A stretch of DNA of 64,000 nt. Origin: Rotaria macrura (taxonomy: Eukaryota; Rotifera; Eurotatoria; Philodinida; Philodinidae). The translations under genes and the position numbers were made by a program. The first letter of the stretch is position 1; each line of letters begins with the position of its first letter. The notes below the pieces were generated by a model, which saw nothing but the letters and a program-made list of their open reading frames with translations, had not been told where the DNA came from and did not search any database. The DNA lies in contig OENT01000046.1 of assembly GCA_900239685.1 (NCBI GenBank), positions 215,387-279,386 of the forward strand, written 5' to 3'. This document shows, in pieces, positions 34,996-47,453 of the stretch.

Positions 34996-35508
34996 ATGGC
35001 AGATCGTTTAGTTGAACTCATTTTAAATCTTACTCTATGGACCGCTCAAGCAGTATGCCTTGTTTATGAAGTAAGCGAGAAGAGTAAATCAGAACGAGCT
35101 TCATCAAATCGTACTCATATGAAGAGCTCAATATCCAATCTATCACCGATCAGTCAATATCCTCGAGCAGTACTCATTTCATCGAGTACAATCGTTTTTG
35201 GTAACGATTGTGAACGTCTCGTTAATATAGCGTTCCAAACAAGTCAAAATTTTCCTTCTCTTATTAAAAATTGTGCTGATGTCAATCAATATTTATGTGA
35301 AGAACTTAAAAAACAATATCCTGATGAATGTTTTCAAATCATTATTGGTGAAAATCACGATTTTGGCTTTTCAGTTGAAGAGAATCAATACTTTGCAGAA
35401 ATTGAACAAGAGCGTTATAGAGTATTGATTTTTGCAACAAAACGACATTCAGATACGAAATATGATACATATGATAAAAATAGTCAAATGATACTCAAGT
35501 GGCGTTAA
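34996..35508 (+). CDS. Divergent dynein light chain (LC8-like) protein
   Basis: Single exon, 170 residues from the ATG at 34996. The C-terminal third aligns by eye with LC8/DYNLL: a helix (YLCEELKKQYPDECF), then QIIIGENHDFGFSV, corresponding to the W-HCIVG-NFGS-V strand, then YFAEIEQERYRVLIFATK for the Y-FY--VAILLFK strand. About 90 residues precede it, with a hydrophobic N-terminus (LVELILNLTLWTAQAVCLVY) and a Ser-rich linker, making it twice the usual length of LC8. LC8 proteins are dimeric hubs of dynein and other complexes; here the extension suggests a specialised paralog. No introns. The family call rests on a remote pattern. Confidence 0.55.
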   Translation: MADRLVELILNLTLWTAQAVCLVYEVSEKSKSERASSNRTHMKSSISNLSPISQYPRAVLISSSTIVFGNDCERLVNIAFQTSQNFPSLIKNCADVNQYLCEELKKQYPDECFQIIIGENHDFGFSVEENQYFAEIEQERYRVLIFATKRHSDTKYDTYDKNSQMILKWR

Positions 35509-37645
35509 ATCAATCGAGATTTCTTAAATAATAATGTGCGTCTCTTTTTCCCATGTTTGAAACTGTTCCTATTTATCAGTAAAACACAACATTGTAGTAA
35601 ATGTCAAAAAAAATATTATTAATACCATTGAAATATACTATATTCTATTTGATATTCTTTCAAATCAGATTCAGAGATTTTGGAAAGCAATTATATGCAT
35701 AGCTTCTATTGATAAAAGATAAATTTTATCTTACACTTCATATGTCAAACAGCTATTTTCTTTATCGAGCTATCAAACGTTTGCTACTTATATGACTTTC
35801 AGTTTCAGTTGTATCAAAATTCATCTAGGTCAAATTTATTGGCAATGTATGAATATGTTAGTTTTGAACAGAACATTGAATAGAAGTACTTTGCGAAATG
35901 TAATCTCGCATTGCTGACATATATATGTAGAAAAATTAAATCCATCAGTGTCTACATGTATCGAACGTGAAAGGAAAGCACTTGATATGAACATCTTTGC
36001 ATTCACTAATAAATGCGTACTTCTTACTAATATGATGTTTCGAATATGTGAATAATCATTGGTATTTTAGTTCATATGAGTTGAAAGCTATCTAACGAAT
36101 TCAGAAAATCGTAGCACGTAACAAGATATTCAAACGGTTACTGAAGAAATCCTCGATTTATTTTTACATTAGATAGTAGTCTATATTCTACTGATATTCA
36201 ACAAGATTGATATCCAGATATTTGCTATGCGATGACATTCGTCTATGAATATAGTTACTCGGAATACTAGTTTCTCAGGCTTTATTTAAACGGAAAATAA
36301 ATTATTTGTTTCTTTACATAAAGAATATTAAATACGACGACTACATGAATAACGCATTGTTCTTGCCGGAGAATAATAACTTCTAATCATTAGTCGACGG
36401 CCACGCATGGTTCCGAAAGTAATCAGTTGCATTTATTTTTCAATACCCAACGATAATTAATGGTGCGTGTGTTTCTATATATTCAGTATTGTCGATCATT
36501 CGAAATTCTCGATTTTTATATTTTGAGCTCAAATATGTATCTCAGCGAACAAGTCGCACTACATACTTGAGAGTATAATGTATTCCATTGTTTGTCGAAC
36601 ATATTTTCAGAAGCACTAAATCAAGCTTAGTGACTATGGGTAAATGTGAAAGACAAAATATGCGAAACTATCGAACATTTACTTTTAGTATAGTCGATCA
36701 ATAGAATTATTCCGTTGTCTAACAATTAAAGAATAATACTTTGAAATAATTTTTCTTGCAATCTATTCATGATCAAGATTTCTTGTAGTTTATTTTATTC
36801 TAGAGTAATGAAAATTTTTCATTGACACTAATAACAGCCAATCATCTTTACATCGTGCGATATAAAGTAATTAGTCATCAGCAGTGATCTACTGTACTGC
36901 GTCTAATCTAGATATTTGCTGGATAGTTTGAACTGACTTCATGATATTGATCTGGTGATCTTCAAAAATTTGTTCTTTCATTTTCTTGCAACGTACGATG
37001 AAATATTATAAATATCCAGATATCAGTATAAGAACGATTCAATCTTATAAGCAATCAAATCGATTCTGCTTATCATAGTGGTTTAGTTTTTCTCAAGCTG
37101 TTTTCTTTTCGAGTGATTACAGTTTTTGTTACTGATAAAATTGTCTGAACACAAAGTTTTATGAAATTCAAGCAACATCATCGATGACTGTCGAGTTTGA
37201 GTAAATCAAAAGATGAGTAACTACTTAGTTGCAAAATGTCGTTTTTGATTCATTACTTGGACAGAGTAATTGGTGTTTTTTTTTTATTTCTTTTTCATTC
37301 CGAAAATGATCTGATATTCGATAACTTGTAACCTTTTCAAAAGTTTTATTTAACATGTAAATTTAGGCATGCAAGTTGTAGAGAAAAAAAAACAAGTAAT
37401 AACAGAAAATGATAACAACAAACAGAAAACAAGAAAAAAAAATAAACAACGAAATCTATGGTGTTTTTAGCTCTAAAGCCAAAATACAAAGCATGTGAAA
37501 TGTTTTTTTCTTTTTTTTTAGCAAACACCAACACACAAGTAACTGCTGTTGCCTGAGACGACTAGATCAAAGAAACAAGAAAAGTAACGAAAACAAAAAC
37601 CCACGACTGTTACATGCGCCCTTTAAAGTTTCTCTTTTTGCGTTT
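35509..37645. other. Intergenic, 2.1 kb, no gene seen
   Basis: Spacer between convergent genes. Long A/T runs near 37270-37520. TTTATT at about 37347 could be the exportin-5 polyadenylation signal on the minus strand. Confidence 0.45.
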
Positions 37646-40600
37646 CTAAAGTGTTGTAATGATTGTCGTTTGATTAAATGGAACTTTTACATTTAAAGCT
37701 TCCTTTTTATTAGTTGACATTGGCGATAATAGAAGAGGATTGAGCAGATTTTTTATTGTATCACGTCGTTCACGTTCAGTTATTTGTTGAGATTTTCTTT
37801 GCTGTTCATTATTGTTATTGTTGCTGTTAGATATTAAACGTGTCTTGTATGTATTTAATAATTCAATATTTAATTGTGGAATCGTTTGATACAAAACAAG
37901 ATCAAGTTCTGTTTGATACTGATTATGCCATAGTTCATACGTATGACCGATTAATGATATCAAATTTGTGTTAACACCTTCATTTTCATTATGTCGTTCG
38001 AGGCCTTTTAGTAAGCATTGAAAAAGAAATCTCGTATCAAGTAATGATGACGCATTGACAAGTTTATCGGTAATATCGGTATATAGTTTTGTTAATGGAA
38101 GAATAATTGGTAGAAAACGATTGATACAATAAGCATCAGGAAAAGTCAAACATTCGAATAACGTTTTGATAACATAAGTTAAAAGACGTAGAGCAACTGG
38201 TGAATCTAAATAAATAGTAACGAAAACATGAACTGCATAGTTAAGTTTGTACTTAATGTAACATTTTAAAGAGAACGTCAGATTTGAATCACTCTTACGC
38301 TTTAAGACAAAGACAACAAGTAAATGGAGAACATTCTACGATTTAAATATTCACTTTTAACAAATTTACCATAGCGCAAATATACGTACTCCATTTAATT
38401 TTATCGTCAAACCATGCAGCATCGAATGATTTCTATTTAGAATAAGCTCTGACTCATACAAACAATATGGATCTACTGTTGATATTCCCAAATCGTACTT
38501 TTTCGTAATTGAAGCTAATCTAACGTTTTATCGATTTACTTAGAGTAGACTCACGCCTAGCCAAGTTTAACGGGCTTGCTTTGGTCGTAAATGCTAACAT
38601 AATGCAACCAATACCTCATGGTATGAGGCTTTACACTAGAGAAAACATTGGTTGATCGAAAAAGCAATCAATCGCCTCGTAGCAGAACACTTAAACCTGT
38701 ATAATTAACAAAATTCGCAGATGAATTCGAACTTTTGTAAGACTTAATCTGTTCTGTTTTTAGCGTAACATTCGACAATCTAGAACAGGTTTAAATCAAT
38801 TCAAGTCGAATAAATTCATCATGAACAGATCAAATATATTTGCTTTTAGAATATTTGACAACTCATTTAATTACTTCAACAAGTCAAATCTAATCTTATA
38901 GCTATTGAACAGTGTTTTTCTATCTCGATGACAGCAGCCAAGCCCTATTTAATAAATATCGAGAGATCATCTATCGTCACTGAACAGTTGGTATCATTGG
39001 TCTTTCCAAAGTTCTACATATATTTAATGTCAAGTTGTACTCTGTGCACTGATAATGTTTGCTCTAATTGACAACATCTTTCTACACGTGTTGTACATGC
39101 ACAGAAAAACATCACAATAAATACAAAACTGCTTCGAAAAAGACACTATCTACGAGCTTATAAATGTATTTATGTATGGCAAGAAAAAAAAATTGAAAAT
39201 CTTATCCATGCATTTGAATTCACATTTAGTAGGAGTATTCTATATTCACGACATGTAGTAATAGTCATCTCTTGAGATTTAATTCAGATCTAATATTCGA
39301 TAAAATCATTGTTAAACATCAAAATTCATGTAATATTATTCGTTGAAAAAAGAAAAGGAAAATGTTTGAATAACCTACTTTGTTTCGATATTTTGATCAT
39401 ATAATTGAATACGTCACTGTAGTCCATTTTTTCTAACGTACCATTTAATAGTTTATTACTTATATTATAATTAGTTGATTGTTCATCCCATTCATCGATT
39501 TGATCTGTATCGCCACCGATACCATTCGTTTCTTCGCACATACTTTCACTATGACCGTGTCCGTTCATGATTTTATTTTTCTTTTTGTTAATTCCACTTG
39601 TCGTTGAATTGCCTTGTCCAGTACTTGTTGTTGTTTTGTAAATAAAATATCTTATAATATCAACAAAATCTCGTGTTAATAAAACGCAAATACATTCTTC
39701 AATAACTTCATCAGAACATTCATTCTGTTGATAACTAATTGTTGTTGTTAATAAACTATTCCACATGTTGGTTAAACGTTGTTGAATATAGGGTAGAAAT
39801 ATGTCAAGAAATGTAAGAAATAATTCGTTCATTATATCTTTATCGACTGTTGATAATGAACAATAATGTTCAACAAATGGTCGACAAAAATGTCGTAAAA
39901 CAATACGTAGTCGAAACGATGGAAGCGTATTTAAATTTTCAAAAAGAACTTTTTGCAAAAATGATGTTATAAAATAATTATCATCGTTTAATTTCAAAGC
40001 ATACAAATCAGTATCATGAGCAAAGTACATTCCATTTAGTTGATAACATATATCGAATAGACGATGAAGATAATCACGAAGTCGTTGATCATCAACAATA
40101 GTCCCACCAGATATTGATTGAAAACGAACAAAACTTACCGGAAGACTCGATGGGGTAGTACTAAATAAAATAAAAATAGTTTAAAGAACATTAGACAACG
40201 AAAATCAATGAAAATATATCGTACATGGATGTTATTGTTGCTTTAGCCATATTGTTACTTTCATATGTTCCTAAATATAATTGTTTTTCTGTTTCACTAT
40301 ATGTTAAATTTATTTTTAATGTATCATAAAATGGATTTATTTGTCGATCATATAGTTGATTACAAAATTGTGTCACTTTAAGTATATAATCGAATAAAAT
40401 TGGTCGAAGACAAAGTGCAACTTTTGAATGTATCGTAGGATTCAATTGTTGCTCTTTGGAATAACGTATTAATAAACATAAACAATGTAAAGCAAGCATT
40501 AGATTTCGTCGTCGATATCGTATTATATTCATATCATTTGTACCATTGGAGCATAAATCAAGATATTGTATAAATGATACTAACGAATCGAATGACAACG

Positions 40601-43600
40601 ATGTTGTGAATGTTTCATAAATAGGTTTAACAAGTTCATAGAATGCTTCAAATTGAGTTTCATCATTTGTATGAATTAATTTATAGTAGAGTAAGGTTTG
40701 AGCTGCATCAAGTAATTTCAATGTTGGACAAGATGATTCATCAATGGTTAGCGATAATGGAGTGTTAATTAGTCGAAATTCATCTTTATAAAGTTGACAT
40801 ATGAATGGAAATAGATCGGCATAATAATCAATAATTTTATGTGTAAAATTTTTACATAAATATAAGAATGCATTAGCTGCTTGAGTTTGCATTATTTCAC
40901 ATTCATTTATATTTGTAGCAGCTAAAAAAGAAAATCAAGAATTCTTTTATAGAAGAAAAAAGCGACTAACTAATATAGAATATAGTGTGAAAAACATCTG
41001 TGCTTCATAGGTGTCTCTATACGAAGAGGTCATAAACCACATGTTTTATCTCTAAAAGATCACACATGATTTGTAATAGTGATCGCTGATTAAGAAAACT
41101 CTCGATGTCTATACGAACGATCAATATGTCTCATGATAAAAACAGACGGAGCTATAGTATTGATTCAGAAGAAGTCAATCCAGCTGATTTCGAATATGTT
41201 TCATTAATCAGAGACGAGTTGTCGTATGAAAGAACTATGATGGAAAGATTTTTCGAGAAAGGTTAGATCTGCACGAACAAACGAGATGATTTCCAAGAAA
41301 AGTAATGTGATTTCAATTATTTCGTGTGTGTTCTTACTGATTGATTGTTGCTGATACAATTGAAATGTTGTTAACAGACGTTGAATAATTTGAATGGCTA
41401 ATGATGGATCATGTTTTGTGATAAAGAACATCACGGAAAGTAAATTTAATACATGTCCATGTATATGTTCACTTAGATTCGGTGTAAATTGTAATAAAAA
41501 TCTTAATGTACGTAAAAATTGTTCTGTCATTGTTGATGTCATTAAAAGTTGTTCCATCTTTGTCTGTGATTTAATCGTAGATGTTGATGAAGAAAATAAT
41601 TCTTTACGAACAATAAATAGAACATGATCAATCAATAAATAATATGCTTCCCATTCAATAATCACATATATTGATGATAATGATGTTTGAATATGACTAT
41701 CGGTTTTAGTCGGTGTACGTTGAACAAGTGATTCAAGAAATGCAAGTAAACTTTGAAGAATTGATTTTAAACATGACATATTCGTTTCGACAACAATTGA
41801 ATGTTCTAGAATAAGTAACAAAACAAAAAGCAAATGTAATTTGCTATAATAAAATCAAGGTTTGTTCTGTATATCAATCTATAAATGAATTCAAATTGTT
41901 TCTATTATCTAACTAGCAAACATTGGATTTGATTATTGTTTCACGAGTAAAATTTTCAATATTTTAAACTCACGAAAAATATTCAATGATTTTAGTACAA
42001 GAGACATGAATGAGATGGATTTTATCTTTTATTCGTTGATGTTAACATCGAACTTCTCTGTAAAATCTATATTCGTAGAACTAAACTCACGTGACACATC
42101 CATAACTCGACCAGAAGATTGAATCAAAACGAATTTGTGTTCATGTATCAAAAACTAATCAAATAAAGATTTTCTACTTTTCATTAATGACCTATCCGCA
42201 GAGCACTATTCTTATTTCTATCTTCAGTAATGAGCTATGATCCACACGTGTTTGTAGTATTGAGGATTTTTTGTTATTCATCCAATAGATACCTGTTAGT
42301 GTTCTATTCAGTATATTCAAATGTATTCAGACAAGTAGAAATCTTATTGAAACATGATATAAGGAACATTTCAAAGAACCGAAACTCACATATATATAGA
42401 TATCTAAAATTTCTTAAGTATTTATCTGATCAAATTTCATCGTGAAGAATAATCGTTGTCTTTAGTTTTTTCTTACCAGCAACAATATCTGGAAAAAACA
42501 TTCCAATAAATGATTTAATCAATTTTTGTAATTCTGTTCTATATTGTGAAAAGAATTTCCAAAAAAATTGTTCTTCACTATCATATTCGAATAATGCATA
42601 GATAAAACATTTTTGATTATGCTCATATTGTTTTTTTAATATTTCATTTGTATTATCAATCGGTGTGTTTGTTGACGATGAAAAATGAACACGATGTAAT
42701 GATTGTTTTAAATTTTCAACTAATTTCAAACAGAATTGTTCGTTGGATAGTAATGTTGGTTGTCTTATAATGAAGGCATTTAATGCTTGATAAGAATTCA
42801 ATGATAATAAATGAAATGGATGTTGATTTAATAAAAGAAGAAATTGTAGAAATGAACGTGTTCGTTCATTAACAAAGGTTAAAAATTGGTCATCATCAAT
42901 AGATTTCGTTGCTAATTGTTGAAATAATTGTAATAAATAATTAGCTAATTTAACAAGAAGTTGACCAAGCATTTTTAAACAATTTATATGATCATTAGTA
43001 ACTATTGTACGTAATTGATCTATGGAATCCTAAAATATATAGAAATAGTGAAATGAAACATATGACAAACAAATCATCATAGATCAACTGTATGTATTAG
43101 GAAATCCTTGCTTTGAAATTAAATTTTTATCTATCGATACATTTCATTCGATTGAGTGTTTATAGTGTAACTAGTAATGGTGAAATTCTAGGTCTTCGAT
43201 CACAGATAATACATAATCAGACGAAATCTTATGAGTAACACAAACATCTCGAATGATTTTATGTTTCGTGTTGAAAAATTCGACATTGATCTTTAAAAAA
43301 TTTTGCTTTTCATGAATGTTGTATCAAGAAACACTGCAAAATATTGAATGTTCTCGAGAAAAAAGAATAATTTATATTTTTTGAAAGAAAAATACTACAA
43401 TCATTACAAGTCGTATGACTTATGCATGGTTTCGGAGAACTCTATTACTGAAAAGTGAGAAGTCAATACAATAGATTTGATATTGTGAAGCACTTCAGAA
43501 GTAGTCGAACTTCATTGTTGCTTTTGGCTTTATTGATATTGGATTGCATTCATCAATACTGTATCTGTCGAAACATGATTAGAAACTTCGAAGAATTTTT

Positions 43601-46387
43601 TATATAAGACTTTTCTGTTCATGAAATCTACTAGTTATCCAAAATTTTCTGCTGATAATTACTTTGTATTTATTTTTCGTGATGATATTTTTCAATACAG
43701 TGTTGAAATTCAACGATAGAATCATGACTTCAAAAAACACGAACTCGGATGAGAACTATTGTCCTACAATCTACTTTTACATGATGAACCTTAATCATAG
43801 AGTCAGCGGATCAGTAGTTTTAATAAACAATTTGTTGTCTCTATGATGCATCGATCTCGATCTAAGTGTATTCAACTTGAGAGAAATTTTCAATTTCTAT
43901 ATGATGATATCATAAACAGATATTCAACAGAGTAAAAGTTCAAATATTTATGATTCGTTGTCTATGGACTTTCATTCAATTTATTTATTCCTCTCCTTAA
44001 AAGAATACGTCACATTTTCATTCTACTTAAACAAAAGCTAATAAATTCAATACCTCGAAATTTGGCCATCTATTTATAGGAGTTCGTTTTAGGAAAATAA
44101 ATTAAAAAGTTTTGTGAAGGTTATCACAAGTTTGCATGTTCTGTTTGATAAGAGAAAATAACAATCTACTACGTTGAAGTTCCTTGGAGAGTTTAACATT
44201 CCATGAACGAGAAATACATGATCTAAATTAAGTGTGAACTAAAAACAACAGCCATATTATTGATGAATGACCCAACTATGATTCGAAACACTTTATATAG
44301 TTGTTCTTCTATTCGATGCAGTTGCATTATGATATTCTTCGATAATCATTATACTAGGATTTCTTGAGAAAAATTCTTTTTCTACTTACCGTTGGACTTA
44401 TTAAAAGTCTATAAAACATTCCCAATGTATTATCGCCCAATAAATAGTTAAGAAAAAGTTTTTCTTGTTGACAATTTAATGCTGCTGCCGGTGATAATGC
44501 AATACGTTTATTTCTTTGTTGTTGCTGTTGTTGTAATTGTTTTTTAGCTAAACGTTTATTAACAAGACTAAGTAAACATTCATATGAGGCATGTCGTAAT
44601 TTAACTGAATTGAGTTGAAAAAATTTTAAAAATAATTCACAGAGAAATAATTCATACTGTTCGAAATGATTATATTCTACCCAAATAAGAAAACTATTCA
44701 CAGCTTGTAAACATGTTTGTGTTAAACGTTCGCGTTGTTCAGTTACAATCAATAAATCATTTGATATACGTATTAAACATGGTAGAATATCATTTAAACG
44801 TTTTTGTAATTGATTTAATAATTGTCGACGACGATGAATTTGTATTGATTGTGCATATATTGTTATTTCTTCATTTAAAAACCGATAAACAAGTAAAATG
44901 AGTTCTAGTTGAGTAGAATTATTATCTAAATTGAATGATAGAAAATGAGATTAAATTCCACTGTGAGACAAAACAATCAAAGTCTCTCAGATTAAAAATT
45001 GAAATACACTTTTTGTTAATCAAAGACGAGTCTATTTTATCGAGTCACGTTTCTTCTTCATCGATATACTTAATCCCTCAGAAATGTAAGAAAAAAAAAG
45101 AGAAATTCATAAGTAACACCGGACGTCTCTTAACACCGGGTGTTTATGTGGATTAGAACTTTTCCGTGGACTGTATATTATCTTCAATTCATCTTTGATT
45201 ATCTTTTTCAACAGAAAGTACTACGACAATGTCAGAAATATTCAACAAGACATTTATTTAACTATCAATGTGTTTAGTATGAAATAATTGCATACTTTTA
45301 AAGACTTGGTATTCAATTAATAATGTAAATCAGAAGCAAGTTTCTCATTCGAAATCGATGTGTACAAAATCATTGTTTTTCTATTGGAGATTTTCTATCA
45401 GAAATAACTCCATCGTTTTTCTTGTTGTACAAACAATCGATTAGTTTGGTTTTTGTCTCACATAAACAACATCAAGGTTTGAAAGATTTCAATTCTCATT
45501 ACCGTAGAAATGCAAAAAGAAATTGACTAAAAATACAACAATAGATGTGCCATTACTGGTTGACAATGATCTTTCTCTTACAGTATTAATTTTCTGTTTG
45601 CTAAGACTGAAATGGCCCACGTTCTTTTGTTGTAATATCATATCCTCAGGATACTACTCACAATACTAGAAAAAACTCAGCAGGGGACACATAAGTGCCA
45701 ATTACTAACTGTCCTGTGTATTTCAATATTCATGTGTGAAATAAATAAATATAAATAAAATAACAAACCATCAATTCGAACAATAGCTTGTGTCATAAGA
45801 ACAATTTCATCTAAGGCCGTATTAACCTTTTCAAAACAGTCACGTTTTATCATTTCAACTAAACATTTTGCTAAAGCATTGCGAATATAAATAGGATCCA
45901 TAAATGTATGATTCAAACATGAACCTTTGATTAAGATAAATAGTTGTTCTTTAACTAGATATTTTTCATCTTGCTTTAATAATGTCCATTTATGTTTTAT
46001 TATTGATTCAATTAAATGTATACCGTAATGATGTAGTAATGCTTCATTATTTGTTTGCTGTTTTAATAATTCAAAACCAATTGTAAGACATATCAATGGA
46101 TGATTCTCTTTAAGATCTTCAAGAAAATTCAATGCATATTGTTTATCACTATTGGTTGTTGTTGGATTGAATGAACAAAATACAGCTGTTATAACACGTT
46201 GAAATAATTCATTCGTAAAAGTCATTGTTTCTTGTGGAATCTTTTTCGGAGTCTAGAAACGAAACAAAGAGAAAACAAGAAACATTAAGTAGATATTCTC
46301 TAATATTAAAGAATATCAAAACATCATTCATACTTGTTCTCCAAAAAGATCATTGGAATTATTTGTTTTTGATAATTGATCGATCAT
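37646..46387 (-). CDS. XPO5: Exportin-5
   Basis: Eight exons on the minus strand give 1,377 residues: 46387-46334, 46252-45769, 44925-44390, 43029-42477, 41805-41338, 40921-40225, 40160-39379 and 38205-37646. Introns are 80, 843, 1360, 671, 416, 64 and 1173 bp. Exportin-5 is recognised along the whole length: the N-terminal importin-beta-like region (YALNFLEDLKENHPLICLTIGFELL, HYGIHLIESIIKHKW, ALAKCLVEMIKRD), SFLIWVEY, YECLLSLVNKR, IIEWEAYYLL in the middle, and the C-terminal LLKGLERHNENEG...LIGHTYELWHNQYQTELD. It is a HEAT-repeat RanGTP-dependent nuclear exporter of pre-miRNA and other structured RNA. It is longer than the human protein (about 1,200), partly through low-complexity inserts (poly-Gln in exon 3, poly-Asn near the end). 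No acceptor-like AG sits right before the ATG. Confidence 0.95.
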
Positions 46388-47453
46388 AATTTTGAAAAAT
46401 CAAGTTATACCAATGTAATGATCGAGATGATTCAATTGTAGTTTAAACCATTTGAAAATGGAGTCAATCATACGGATTTTTAATCATTCATCTTTTCTGA
46501 TATTCTTTTGCAATTTAGTATTCTGAAATAGTAATCGAGTATATTTTTAACTTAAATAGATGCCTGTAATTATGTTGACATATTGAGAAATTTTTTCTCA
46601 ATGTGCAAGTATGATGCAATTGTACAGCATGTTTTTACAATGTTGCATAGTATTCTTGCCTATGCTTCTTTTTCCTTCTTAATTCAGTTGCTCAAAATAA
46701 AAGAACCAAAAAAAAAATAACGCATGTGTGTAAAATATTTATATGAATAGTGTAGAAAAAAAAACGAATGAATGAATGAATGAATGAATGCTCGTATTTA
46801 ACAGTACTGGGCAAATAGAGGAAGAAAAAAAAAGCGAGACTAGAAAAGATTAAAGAACAACGAGAAAGCACAGATGTGTCTCAAGTAAAAGAACAAAACG
46901 AGAAGGTCAACCAGCTGGCTTTTTCAAACCAATAGTTACTGAGAACTAATCATTTGAATATATACATCTATAAGAGAAAAAGAAAAGGTTCAATAATATG
47001 CGCGTCCTTTCGAATGAACACAAACCGTACAATACAAATAACAACCAATGAATACATGAGAGAGTGATCAATATAAAGAGACATCTATCAAGTAAATTTT
47101 AAGAAAAACAAAAATTGAAATATCTGTTAATCATAAGAAAGCAACTAATTGTGTGCTCATTTTGTTGAGACCAACAATCCATTTTTGTTCCGATTCGTGT
47201 TACAACAGCCAATTATAATATTAGTCATATTAAATAACATAAAAAAAATAAACAACAAATGTGTGAATCGCAAAATCGGTACATAGCTTCTCATTACATT
47301 TAATTTTTCATAATAGATCATTTATTTTTCTATCGATTTGAGAAATAAATATTAAAACATCCACAAAACAATGTCCGATGGATGGCTTCGTTTAGTTTTC
47401 TATCAAATATCATTTCATCAACTTTAACATAATGTGAAAAAAACCACAAGAGC
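46388..47453. other. Divergent promoter region, XPO5 / OTUD7
   Basis: 1.07 kb between two divergently transcribed genes, so it should hold both promoters. It contains a perfect hairpin, ATTGAGAAA/TTTCTCAAT (about 46580-46602), an (AATG)n run at 46766-46790 and several poly-A stretches. No TATA box or coding frame can be singled out. Confidence 0.45.
46766..46790. repeat. (GAAT)6 microsatellite
   Basis: Six perfect GAAT/AATG units in the gap between XPO5 and the OTUD7 gene. Confidence 0.85.

Noticed and set aside
41394-41627. Plus-strand frames within exportin-5 exons
   Set aside because: They oppose well-supported exportin-5 exons and have no independent support.
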